Part shown: piece after piece, positions 10,163-17,141 of the stretch
How the letters are laid out: each line of letters begins with the position of its first letter
How positions within the stretch are numbered: the first letter of the stretch is position 1
Origin: a virus
DNA: 64,000 bases
Strand: one strand, 5' to 3'
IMG/VR virus record: IMGVR_UViG_3300021142_000002
Coordinates: 62,001-126,000 of that record
The notes under the pieces: model-generated
Told to the model about the DNA's origin: nothing
Databases searched by the model: none
What the model saw: only the letters and a program-made list of their open reading frames with translations
Program-made: the position numbers and the translations under genes

Positions 10163-11488
10163 TCAAACATTTTCATTTGTTTTTAAAGATAATGCTGCTG
10201 CTGCTGAAAACAAATCATTATTGTAGAGTGCTTCAATATCATGATTAAACTTTATAATAGCTTCTGTTTTACTACCAGAGAATGTTAGTATTCCATACAT
10301 TAACTCTATTAGTGTTTTATTCTCATGCATTTTATCCAGTACTTTTTCAATACCTTTATAATCTAGCAATAGCTTTTCTTTTTGTTCTTTAGCTAGAGTA
10401 GTATCCTTTAAAGCATCATTGACTTGTTGTTTTAATTTTAATATTCTTTTATCTAATGGATCATACTCTGGGATATCTGGAGAATGTTTTATTAGCATGA
10501 CTAATATTACAAAAAAACCAATCCCTAGTGTACTCAATCCTGTTGCTACTGCAAAAAATGCAGAGCCTGCAGTAATACCAAATAGTGGACCTACAACTTC
10601 TAGAAAGAAAAAAGTTTTAGGAGATACATATTCTCTAGCGCCTTGAGTTCTATATAGCTTATCAAAGCGAGTAGCTAAATGTCTACCATAACCAAATCTA
10701 GCACAAAATTGATCGGCTAATACTTCCCATGTTCTAGCATCATAAATATCTAAATCTAATTCTCTCTTACTTTCTTCAACGGCAGCATTAAATAATAAGA
10801 CTCTATAAGAAGTTTCATTTAGATTTTGATTAGCCAGTAATTGTTTATCATCAAAAGTAATATCATATTCTTTTTCTAAAGAATGTAGGATAATTACTTT
10901 CTGTTCTACCTTAGTGGCATTGGCTAATCTTTTTACACCTTCATTGAGTAACAGATTAGTCTTTAATATTTTCCCAATAATTACAAAGTAGTAAAACCAG
11001 TGGCCTATTTCATGGAGTAATACAGCAACCACTTCCTTTACAGTATACATACTGCTATTAGATAGAAATAAATTACCTACTTCACAATATGTTTTAATCT
11101 TAGAATAATCACCTGTTACTTTAACAGTTTGTAAATTAATAGTTCCTTCAAAGTATTTCTTTTCATTTAAAATATTTAAAAAGGTTGGATTACGCACCTC
11201 ATAGTTTTCAGAAATGGTGTGATTATTTACTAATGAAGGCATGTATATACCGGCACCCAGTAAGTTAGGTCTATTAAAAAACACAATAGATAGTCCAGTA
11301 TGTTCAGATACTATTTTAGATAATGCTGATTTCTCTAATGTATCTTTTTCTATAATTAGACTATTTCTAACCTTAGTAATTTCTGCTTCTAAATCAGGTC
11401 CTAGAGTAGAGTTAAATTGATGTACAATACTCTCTATGGCATAAAAGTCTTTAATGCTTAGTTTAGGTCTCATAGCTTTTATATCCAA
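10163..11488 (-). CDS. Putative membrane-anchored zinc metalloprotease (HExxH)
   Basis: 441 residues. The motif VVAVLLHEIGHWFYYFVIIG (about 170-190) gives the zinc ligands HExxH; a third ligand may be in EVLADQFCARFGYG (about 258-272), as in M48-like peptidases with a downstream acidic ligand and AD-x-F-A pattern. Two hydrophobic stretches (about 295-335, with GITAGSAFFAVATGLSTLGI) would anchor it in a membrane. Family is inferred from motif only. It sits between two NUDIX genes on the same strand, but a terminator (11528-11557) and its own promoter-like box at 11515 precede it, so it is probably transcribed separately. Possible role: processing of a host membrane or phage envelope-associated protein. 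Confidence 0.6.
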   Translation of the reverse strand: MDIKAMRPKLSIKDFYAIESIVHQFNSTLGPDLEAEITKVRNSLIIEKDTLEKSALSKIVSEHTGLSIVFFNRPNLLGAGIYMPSLVNNHTISENYEVRNPTFLNILNEKKYFEGTINLQTVKVTGDYSKIKTYCEVGNLFLSNSSMYTVKEVVAVLLHEIGHWFYYFVIIGKILKTNLLLNEGVKRLANATKVEQKVIILHSLEKEYDITFDDKQLLANQNLNETSYRVLLFNAAVEESKRELDLDIYDARTWEVLADQFCARFGYGRHLATRFDKLYRTQGAREYVSPKTFFFLEVVGPLFGITAGSAFFAVATGLSTLGIGFFVILVMLIKHSPDIPEYDPLDKRILKLKQQVNDALKDTTLAKEQKEKLLLDYKGIEKVLDKMHENKTLIELMYGILTFSGSKTEAIIKFNHDIEALYNNDLFSAAAALSLKTNENV

Positions 11489-11514
11489 AAAAAAATGGTT
11501 GGGTAAGTTCTATA

Positions 11515-11525
11515 AGATAATAAAG
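11515..11525 (-). promoter_or_regulatory. Promoter-like box, variant CTTTATTATCT
   Basis: The minus strand reads CTTTATTATCT, a variant of the TACATTATCT box, 27 nt upstream of the HExxH protein gene start at 11488. Confidence 0.4.
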
Positions 11526-11527
11526 AT

Positions 11528-11557
11528 AAAAAAAAAAGAAGGGCCGAAGCCCCTCTT
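11528..11557 (-). terminator. Terminator with UUCG tetraloop
   Basis: On the minus strand GGGGCTTCGGCCC (UUCG loop) is followed by a run of ten T. It ends the short transcript that carries the small ORF at 11563. Confidence 0.85.
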
Positions 11558-11562
11558 AATTA

Positions 11563-11670
11563 TTACATGCCAGAAATAACTTCTGACACGCAGTTAAAAT
11601 AATCAAGCATATTCACCTTTAATTCTTCTGCCGTTTTGGCAGATAGAACATAATTAAGCAAGGTAATCAT
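11563..11670 (-). CDS. Possible very small gene (35 aa, or 15 aa from an internal start)
   Basis: An open frame of 35 residues (MITLLNYVLSAKTAEELKVN then MLDYFNCVSEVISGM) lies between an AT-rich promoter-like motif (11671-11690) and a strong terminator (11528-11557). The first ATG directly abuts the motif and has no ribosome-binding site; the internal ATG at 11610 is preceded by AAAGGTGAAT, so the true product may be only 15 residues. The unit promoter-small gene-terminator is clear; which start is used is not. Confidence 0.4.
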   Translation of the reverse strand: MITLLNYVLSAKTAEELKVNMLDYFNCVSEVISGM

Positions 11671-11690
11671 ACATGAAAATAATTTGAATT
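11671..11690 (-). promoter_or_regulatory. AT-rich motif AATTCAAATTATTTTCATGT upstream of a small gene
   Basis: The minus strand reads AATTCAAATTATTTTCATGT. Near-identical text occurs at 54914-54937 and 12787-12803 and related text at 15842-15872 and 23828-23852, each time just upstream of a very small gene or a non-coding unit on the minus strand. Confidence 0.5.
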
Positions 11691-11699
11691 AACATAAAT

Positions 11700-11733
11700 A
11701 GATAGACTAGGGCTATATAGCCCTAGTCTATCT
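11700..11733 (-). terminator. Palindromic terminator of the second NUDIX gene
   Basis: A perfect 34-nt palindrome (centre TATA) that begins 4 nt after the stop codon of the gene at 11737. The minus-strand text after it is T-rich but has no long T-run. Confidence 0.7.
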
Positions 11734-11736
11734 AAA

Positions 11737-12336
11737 TTAATGCAATAAATTATTGGCTATTAATACATCCATTAATTCACCTAATAGTTCTAATCTACTT
11801 AGGTTTAATAACTCTTGATAACTCACCCATCTCATCTGTGGATGTTTATGGGGTTCTTTATTAGTTACTTCATTGTCATAATCAGTAACCTTTATTACTA
11901 CAAAGTTAGTATCTGGTTTATAGACTACTGCTTTTCCACTATAGATTAATTCCATTTCTTTAATTACTATTCCTAATTCTTCCCACATCTCTCTAGTAAC
12001 TGCTTGTCTAAAAGTTTCTTCAGCATCTACTTTCCCCGCAGGAAAAACAAACTTATTCATTTTTAAATGTTCTACAATTAAAAACTTTCCATCCTTTTTA
12101 ATCATACAACTAATGACATTCTTACCAATAGCCTGTTCATCTAGATTGATAATCCTTTCATCAATGTCTTCGGTACCATGAGAGTTCTTTTCTTTCTTTT
12201 TAGTACTTTGCCAAAGACCTTCTTTTTTATCAGCATCTAGAAATTCTTTAGCTGTTTTTCTTTCTTCATCGGTAGAGTCTTTATCATGTAATTTATAAAG
12301 CCAGTAATTATGCTGGGCTTGAGATTTTGAAGGCAT
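11737..12336 (-). CDS. NUDIX hydrolase with extra N-terminal domain (199 aa)
   Basis: 199 residues; ribosome-binding site AGGAG. The Nudix box AGKVDAEETFRQAVTREMWE then ELGI lies at about residues 99-122. Before it is an extra, basic, helical region of about 65 residues that starts MPSKSQAQHNYWLYKLHDKD, a pattern seen at the start of several phage proteins (MPxKSxAQ). The catalytic part is similar to the NUDIX protein at 9695, including the C-terminal WVSYQELLNLSRLELLGELM versus WFTIAELKALSKL, so the two are paralogues. Substrate unknown. Confidence 0.88.
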   Translation of the reverse strand: MPSKSQAQHNYWLYKLHDKDSTDEERKTAKEFLDADKKEGLWQSTKKKEKNSHGTEDIDERIINLDEQAIGKNVISCMIKKDGKFLIVEHLKMNKFVFPAGKVDAEETFRQAVTREMWEELGIVIKEMELIYSGKAVVYKPDTNFVVIKVTDYDNEVTNKEPHKHPQMRWVSYQELLNLSRLELLGELMDVLIANNLLH

Positions 12337-12383
12337 TTATAATACTCCTGAAAAGGGTTTTTAACTATATGATAAATAAAGGC

Positions 12384-12416
12384 AAAAAAAAAAGAGGATA
12401 ACATTAAGTTATCCTC
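12384..12416 (-). terminator. Terminator of the small-gene pair
   Basis: A 9-bp stem (12394-12402 with 12408-12416) followed on the minus strand by ten T, located 37 nt after the stop codon at 12453. Confidence 0.85.
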
Positions 12417-12452
12417 CCTGACTACAATGAGTCAAGATTCCCCAGGAGATCC

Positions 12453-12626
12453 CTAGGATGTTTCACCATCTCCTTCAGTAGGAGATTCAGTGCCATCCGA
12501 GGATGAAGACTGGTTGTCAGCAGATGCTACTGGAGCATCTGCAATAATGTACTGAATAAAGGCATTGGCCGCGCCAGCGACCATGGCAGCTGCACCTGCA
12601 GCTACCATAATTGTTCTATAATTCAT
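12453..12626 (-). CDS. Small membrane or exported protein (57 aa)
   Basis: 57 residues: MNYRTIMVAAGAAAMVAGAA, then NAFIQYIIADAPVASA, then a Ser/Glu/Asp/Gly-rich tail. The first part is one Ala/Gly-rich hydrophobic helix or an uncleaved signal-like segment; the tail is acidic and disordered. ATG at 12626 follows CCGGAGAATAAATA, and it is 3 nt after the stop of 12630-12734, so the two are translated together. Could be a small inner-membrane effector or a holin-type protein; nothing in the sequence decides. Confidence 0.65.
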   Translation of the reverse strand: MNYRTIMVAAGAAAMVAGAANAFIQYIIADAPVASADNQSSSSDGTESPTEGDGETS

Positions 12627-12629
12627 TAT

Positions 12630-12734
12630 TTATTCTCCGGGCTGGTTTTGTGGTTTAGTTATTACTTCAATTATGGTGGTTAGGATAACCATATAGATGG
12701 TTAATCTCCCTACCACTTTAAAGAACTCAAACAT
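12630..12734 (-). CDS. Small single-pass membrane protein (34 aa)
   Basis: 34 residues, MFEFFKVVGRLTIYMVILTT then IIEVITKPQNQPGE. One membrane helix (about 8-26) and a polar tail. It has a perfect ribosome-binding site AAGGAGG 6 nt before ATG, which is strong evidence that it is translated. First of a two-gene unit with 12453-12626, with a motif at 12787 upstream and a terminator at 12384. Confidence 0.7.
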   Translation of the reverse strand: MFEFFKVVGRLTIYMVILTTIIEVITKPQNQPGE

Positions 12735-12786
12735 GATATCCTCCTTATTAGGTTATACATGTAAATCCATTAAAATAATATATATA

Positions 12787-12803
12787 TATGAAAAAAATTT
12801 GAA
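12787..12803 (-). promoter_or_regulatory. AT-rich promoter-like motif before the two small genes
   Basis: The minus strand reads ATTCAAATTTTTTTCAT, then a TATATATATATTAT stretch; 53 nt upstream of the start at 12734. Same class as 11671 and 54914. Confidence 0.5.
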
Positions 12804-12863
12804 TCCATTATTTATTATCTAAATTCAATATCTTTTGTCTAAACCTTTCAGGGACTCTATATA

Positions 12864-14543
12864 ATGAATGAAAATAAATCTAGTATTAAAAGGGAATTTG
12901 TATTTGGTACTTACTGCCCTAATAGAGTAGATAGAAATAAAGATGCTGTTTTTGTTAAAGAGATTTTACATAAAGATGGTATGATAAAAAGAAACTTAAG
13001 GATGATAGAAAACTATCAAAGACCTTTTTATATTACTAAACCAAATTACAGAGATCATCAGCAAAAGAAAGAATTTGAACATTTAGCTAAATTAGATACT
13101 TACTATACGAATCAAGCTAATTTATCTAAAAGTATCTTTAAAGTACTCAACGGCTATAGACCTAATAATTATATTTCTATTCAGGATATGAATGAATCAC
13201 CTTATGTCTATGGCACTGATGTAGCTACACCAGTACTGATAGCTAATGATTATAAAACTAAATATCCAGATTTATTAACACCTTCAACACTGGCTGTGCT
13301 GGACTATGAAACTGATGTAGTCATGGGAAAAGAATATATCATTTCTGGTGTATTAGCTATGAAAGATAAACTACATATTGCTGTATCTAAAGAGTTTTTA
13401 GGTTACTTAGCTAAAGATGCTAAAGAACTGATTAAGCAAGCTTTAAATAAGTATCTATCTGAGTACATGGAAAAAAATAAGATAGAGCCTATTATTACTA
13501 TAGTGGATAAGCCCTCTGACGTAGTATTAGCTTTAATTAAATCAGCTCATACTTGGCAACCTGACTTTGTAGCTTGCTGGAATATTAAGTTTGATATGAA
13601 TAAAATGCTAGAAGCTTTAGCGATGGATGATATAGACCCTGCTTTTGCTTTTAGTGATCCATCAGTACCTCCTGAATATAGATTTTTTAGATGGCGAGAA
13701 GATAAGGATAAAAAATCAACAGCCAGTGGTAAAGTAACCCCTAAACATATAGCTGATAAATGGCATACAGCAACCTGCCCTGCTAGTTTTTATTTTATTT
13801 GCTTAATGGCAGTCCATAGAACAGTAAGGGCCAGAGATCCTTATAGATCTAGTTATAAATTAGATGCTGTATTAAAAGACTTTGGTGTGGGTGGGAAATT
13901 AAAGTTTGAAAATCTACAAGAAGGTTTAACAGAGTTAGATTGGCATAAGGAAATGCAAAGGATGTATAAGATAGAATACATGGTCTATATGGCATGGGAT
14001 GGTGGGTCAGCGATAGAGCTAGATCAAAAAACTAAGGATGCTAGTAACTCTGTTAGAGGAATGATTGGATTATCTGAATTAAGTAATATGAAAAGTAATC
14101 CAAAAAGACTATCAGATGACATGTACTTTGAACTATTAAAAGAAGATAAAGTATTAACGGGTACTAGCAACTGTATGCGTGATGAACTCGATGCTCTTAC
14201 ACCATCCCTTGTAAATTGGATAATAACTTTACCTTCTGAGTTAGAACATCACATGGGTAGAGCATTAATCAATGAATATCCAAAGATGCATACTAACATT
14301 ACTACCCATGCCTTTGACATTGACGTAGTATCGGCCTATCCTAAAACAGAAATAGCTTTAAATGTTTCTAAAACGACTAGAGCATTAGAATTATGTAAGA
14401 TTAGCGGATTAAGTGATAAACAGCAAAAGTCATTGGGCATTAATATGACTAATGTTAAAGTCAATGCCTTATCATTAGCTGAAAAAGCTTATAAGTTTCC
14501 TGATGTAGATGTTTTACTACAAGCTTTTATAAATCAAATGTAA
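12864..14543 (+). CDS. Family B DNA polymerase, N-terminal half (exonuclease plus palm motif A)
   Basis: 559 residues. 3'-5' exonuclease motifs are visible: Exo I LAVLDYETD (D147, E149), Exo II ACWNIKFDMNKM (N240, D244), Exo III YMVYMAWDGG (Y375, D379). The last recognisable element is palm motif A, DIDVVSAYPKTE (485-496). After it only about 65 residues follow; the fingers motif (K-x3-N-x-YG) and motif C (DTDS) are absent. The stop is followed by a proper hairpin terminator, so the gene ends naturally here. The matching C-terminal palm/thumb half appears at 63207-64000 on the other strand, which suggests a polymerase made of two polypeptides. Confidence 0.8.
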   Translation: MNENKSSIKREFVFGTYCPNRVDRNKDAVFVKEILHKDGMIKRNLRMIENYQRPFYITKPNYRDHQQKKEFEHLAKLDTYYTNQANLSKSIFKVLNGYRPNNYISIQDMNESPYVYGTDVATPVLIANDYKTKYPDLLTPSTLAVLDYETDVVMGKEYIISGVLAMKDKLHIAVSKEFLGYLAKDAKELIKQALNKYLSEYMEKNKIEPIITIVDKPSDVVLALIKSAHTWQPDFVACWNIKFDMNKMLEALAMDDIDPAFAFSDPSVPPEYRFFRWREDKDKKSTASGKVTPKHIADKWHTATCPASFYFICLMAVHRTVRARDPYRSSYKLDAVLKDFGVGGKLKFENLQEGLTELDWHKEMQRMYKIEYMVYMAWDGGSAIELDQKTKDASNSVRGMIGLSELSNMKSNPKRLSDDMYFELLKEDKVLTGTSNCMRDELDALTPSLVNWIITLPSELEHHMGRALINEYPKMHTNITTHAFDIDVVSAYPKTEIALNVSKTTRALELCKISGLSDKQQKSLGINMTNVKVNALSLAEKAYKFPDVDVLLQAFINQM

Positions 14544-14592
14544 AAAAAAAGACATAGTATTCCATACAGTAGCATTATGTTACTGTATGGAA
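14542..14592. terminator. Hairpin terminator between convergent genes
   Basis: A 12-bp stem (14560-14571 with 14581-14592, loop of 9). On the minus strand it is followed by nine T (A at 14542-14550), ending the transcript of 14605; it also lies directly after the + strand polymerase gene. Confidence 0.8.
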
Positions 14593-14604
14593 ATATGTTT
14601 ATTC

Positions 14605-15087
14605 TTATTCTTCTTTTTTAAACAAAGGGTCTAGTAACTCTACACAAGCTATTTGTAGAATTTCTTCAGTTGCTTCATAAGCATCCACTAATGATATCCT
14701 AGATAGAATGATATTGGCTATTAAGCTAAAGCATTCTCTAACACATTCAAACCATTCTTTATTAATACCGTTTAAACTGTACATATAAGCTACTACACCC
14801 TCTTTGTTAAAGAGATATTGTATTAGCCCTACCATTACATCGGTATTCATTTTATTGTCTTTAACAGCATTGTAGAGGTTTGTAATGTAATTAGTAATTA
14901 GATCATCACTAAAGCATTTATCAATAACTGTAGAGTTTTCTTTAGTTAATTGCAATAGTCTTTGAAATAACTCTTTTAAGTTAGTTTCTTCAATAGGCAT
15001 TCTGCAATTATAATCAGCTTTACTATTGGTATAGAAGACTGAAACAACGTAGTTTATTTTGTCAATTGCTAGTTCATTTAGTTTCAT
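14605..15087 (-). CDS. Unknown protein (160 aa)
   Basis: 160 residues beginning MKLNELAIDKINYVVSVFYT; mostly helical, acidic at the C-terminus (LLDPLFKKEE). ATG overlaps the stop codon region of 15084-15296 by 4 nt (translational coupling). No motif recognised. Confidence 0.7.
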   Translation of the reverse strand: MKLNELAIDKINYVVSVFYTNSKADYNCRMPIEETNLKELFQRLLQLTKENSTVIDKCFSDDLITNYITNLYNAVKDNKMNTDVMVGLIQYLFNKEGVVAYMYSLNGINKEWFECVRECFSLIANIILSRISLVDAYEATEEILQIACVELLDPLFKKEE

Positions 15088-15296
15088 AACTCATTAATTC
15101 CTGATAGTCTTCTAATGTTAATGTTGTTATTGAAAAGCATTTCTACTTCTTCATTGCTCGTACATCTATACCAATATAAATCATTCATTCCGGCATCACC
15201 GGTTACCGGATCATGCGTTATTCTTAAACCTTCCCACAAGACATGAGCTGTTGTACCATAGTCAGCTTTATCTTTTTCCCACTGTAATTTGTTCAT
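15084..15296 (-). CDS. Unknown small protein (70 aa)
   Basis: I chose ATG at 15296 (MNKLQWEKDKADYGTTAHVL) because it is preceded by AGAGGAAAT; a longer frame starts at 15338 but that ATG directly abuts the promoter-like box at 15341 and has no ribosome-binding site. With this start the box lies 45 nt upstream, like at other genes. The protein ends RRLSGINEL. First gene of a two-gene unit with 14605. No family recognised. Confidence 0.65.
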   Translation of the reverse strand: MNKLQWEKDKADYGTTAHVLWEGLRITHDPVTGDAGMNDLYWYRCTSNEEVEMLFNNNINIRRLSGINEL

Positions 15297-15340
15297 ATTT
15301 CCTCTAAATAAATAGTCATGTCTATGAAAGACATCCATTG

Positions 15341-15350
15341 GATAATGTAG
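15341..15350 (-). promoter_or_regulatory. Promoter-like box CTACATTATC
   Basis: Minus strand CTACATTATC, 45 nt upstream of the ATG preferred for 15084-15296. Confidence 0.5.
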
Positions 15351-15398
15351 TTATCAACATTTTTTGAATCTGTCCATACTATTTAAGTAATTAGGTAC

Positions 15399-15453
15399 AA
15401 AAAAAAACTGAACATAAGTAGTACTACACTACCCAAACGAGTAGTGTAGTACT
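15399..15453 (-). terminator. Strong terminator of the putative ncRNA
   Basis: A 13-bp stem (15420-15432 with 15441-15453, loop of 8) followed on the minus strand by a run of nine T (A at 15399-15407). No protein gene ends here, so it must end a non-coding transcript. Confidence 0.85.
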
Positions 15454-15841
15454 GATAGGCTAAGTGCTGATCACCGACGCCGCTGAGCCACTAATAATTA
15501 CATAGGTTATGAACCCCAGCTACTTTACTATAAAAGCGCTGGTGAATATATTGATTGCTGTTCGACATCAATGATTGAGGTTAATTTCATCGCCGAAATA
15601 TTTTGTTTAATGTCTCGTACTAGGAGAAAGAAATACTAACATTAAAACAAAGAATCAATATACTCATTTTTACTGGAGATTTCCACTATGGGTTAGACCG
15701 TAAACCATACAAAACGGAACATCATAATCTACTTTCTCAACAAACCATTTTCGCCAAATGTTCGCCAATAAAATGGTAGGCTAACTAAGAATGTTTCACT
15801 GGGATTCATATCCCATGCAACTACTAGTAGGTACTGCAATA
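15454..15841 (-). ncRNA. Putative structured non-coding RNA, about 390 nt
   Basis: Between the stop of 15889-16512 and the terminator at 15399-15453 there is no convincing ORF: the longest frames are about 20 codons without ribosome-binding sites. A promoter-like element is at 15842-15872. The stretch can form long-range pairs: 15544-15556 with 15653-15665 (13 bp, one G-U) and inside it 15602-15614 with 15638-15651 (about 12 bp). Short local hairpins also occur (for example GGGATATGAATCCC on the minus strand). It lacks the group I intron core seen at 44.6-45.9 kb and no tRNA cloverleaf fits. Role unknown. Confidence 0.55.
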
Positions 15842-15872
15842 AGATAATGTATATTTCAAATTATCTTGAATT
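15842..15872 (-). promoter_or_regulatory. Composite promoter-like element upstream of the putative ncRNA
   Basis: On the minus strand AATTCAAGATAATTTGAA is followed by ATACATTATCT. It combines both motif classes found in this window: the AATTCAA element and the TACATTATCT box. It lies 17 nt past the stop of 15889-16512 and directly before the gene-free region. Confidence 0.55.
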
Positions 15873-15888
15873 CACTCAAATAATAAAC

Positions 15889-16512
15889 TTACTGAATATT
15901 AAAAAATTTCTTTACTCGATTTAAAATAATTTCTGAAGTAGAAGAGACTAATGTACCTCTAATAGTTTCCCAGCTAATACTCTTAGCAGTAGCAAACCGA
16001 GACCCTTCATGTGCACAATCAACAAAGATCTTTACTAAAGAGAAAAACTCTCTTTGTTGTTCATTAGTGAGCATAGGCATTTTATCAACCGATGCAAACA
16101 TGTTTTCTGTCGTAAAGTGAGTGTTGAAGTTAGCATTAATGTATTTCAATAAATTTTGCATAAACTCAATAGCTTCTTCTTCTGAACCTTTAGATAAGAT
16201 TCTAGAGATACAGTTATAGAAAGTAGTTTGAGCTGCACCTACATCAGCAGGTGATCCTTGAGTAATACCTCTAAGCAGTGCAAAGGCTGATTCAAGGCGA
16301 GATGAGTTTAGAGCATCATTAGGGCACATATCTTTACCCAAAGTAGCAGGATGCACTGCATCTTCTACAACAGGGGCTACTTCTTTAGCGAGTGTATCAA
16401 AGACATTAACTACAGGTTCAGGTTGAGCAGGTACATTAGTTTCTGGCATAGCAGGGGCTATATCAGCAACCGCTGTAGTTTGTTCAGTAATAGTTTCTGT
16501 ACTATCGGACAT
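15889..16512 (-). CDS. Unknown protein with Pro/Ala-rich acidic N-terminus (207 aa)
   Basis: 207 residues; ribosome-binding site AGAGGAAAA. Residues 1-60 are low-complexity (Thr, Ala, Pro, Val, Glu), probably disordered; residues 70-207 are a compact helical domain (SRLESAFALLRGITQGSPAD to VKKFFNIQ). Codon choice is less AT-biased than in its neighbours, which would fit high expression. No family recognised; not related in sequence to the SSB-like protein at 37685. Confidence 0.7.
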   Translation of the reverse strand: MSDSTETITEQTTAVADIAPAMPETNVPAQPEPVVNVFDTLAKEVAPVVEDAVHPATLGKDMCPNDALNSSRLESAFALLRGITQGSPADVGAAQTTFYNCISRILSKGSEEEAIEFMQNLLKYINANFNTHFTTENMFASVDKMPMLTNEQQREFFSLVKIFVDCAHEGSRFATAKSISWETIRGTLVSSTSEIILNRVKKFFNIQ

Positions 16513-16572
16513 GGGATTTTCCTCTTAATAGGATATTAAAGTGATAGAGTAAATTCTCTATATGATAAATAT

Positions 16573-17085
16573 TTATTTTGGTTTAATAGTGTAAAGTTTT
16601 AATTTCATAATTAATACATCGAGTACATTATGAAATTCTTGAATACCTCTGTTATTGTTAATAACAATATTGCAATCTGCCTGAGTAATGGTCATAGACT
16701 CTACATCTTCAGGTGGTAATCTTTCAGAAGCATCTACCCAGATAACTGTATCGACTAAACCAATCTTACGCATTTCTTTGAGCTCTTCAATGTTTCTTAA
16801 GCCACAGTAGATATTAGATTGACTAAAGATCAATTTACCCATTTTAGCTTTATCTTCTTCGTTATAGTCACAGATTAAATCATACCATTCTTTTCGATGA
16901 TTAACTCTATCGTTATAACACTCTTCTAAAGTCTGATAACCATATAACTCTTTTAGTTTAGGAAAGATATATTCTTCTGCTACTGCAAAACTAGAATTAG
17001 TAAATGTTAATCCAGTCTGTTCTTTAATATAGTCACAAGCAGTATCCTTGCCATGTCGTTTATGACCGGTTATAATTATATTCAT
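16573..17085 (-). CDS. Phage deoxynucleoside monophosphate kinase-like P-loop protein
   Basis: 170 residues. P-loop IIITGHKRHGKDTACDYI at about 3-20 (GxKxxGKDT type, as in phage dNMP kinases such as T4 gp1), and a late segment DTVIWVDASERLPPED that fits the nucleotide kinase fold. Known role of the family: phosphorylation of dNMPs to dNDPs for phage DNA synthesis. It is the gene directly upstream of 15889 and downstream of the RNA polymerase gene at 17142 on the same strand. A dephospho-CoA-kinase-like or other P-loop kinase is the alternative. Confidence 0.75.
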   Translation of the reverse strand: MNIIITGHKRHGKDTACDYIKEQTGLTFTNSSFAVAEEYIFPKLKELYGYQTLEECYNDRVNHRKEWYDLICDYNEEDKAKMGKLIFSQSNIYCGLRNIEELKEMRKIGLVDTVIWVDASERLPPEDVESMTITQADCNIVINNNRGIQEFHNVLDVLIMKLKLYTIKPK

Positions 17086-17141
17086 AATTTAAATGTCTCT
17101 TAATTTAAACAAATAATATTATAATTACTTTATTTAATATT

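Noticed and set aside
15781-15830. Possible tRNA around GGGATATGAATCCC
   Set aside because: The T-arm consensus TTCRANY and a matching acceptor stem are missing; only a local hairpin is present.
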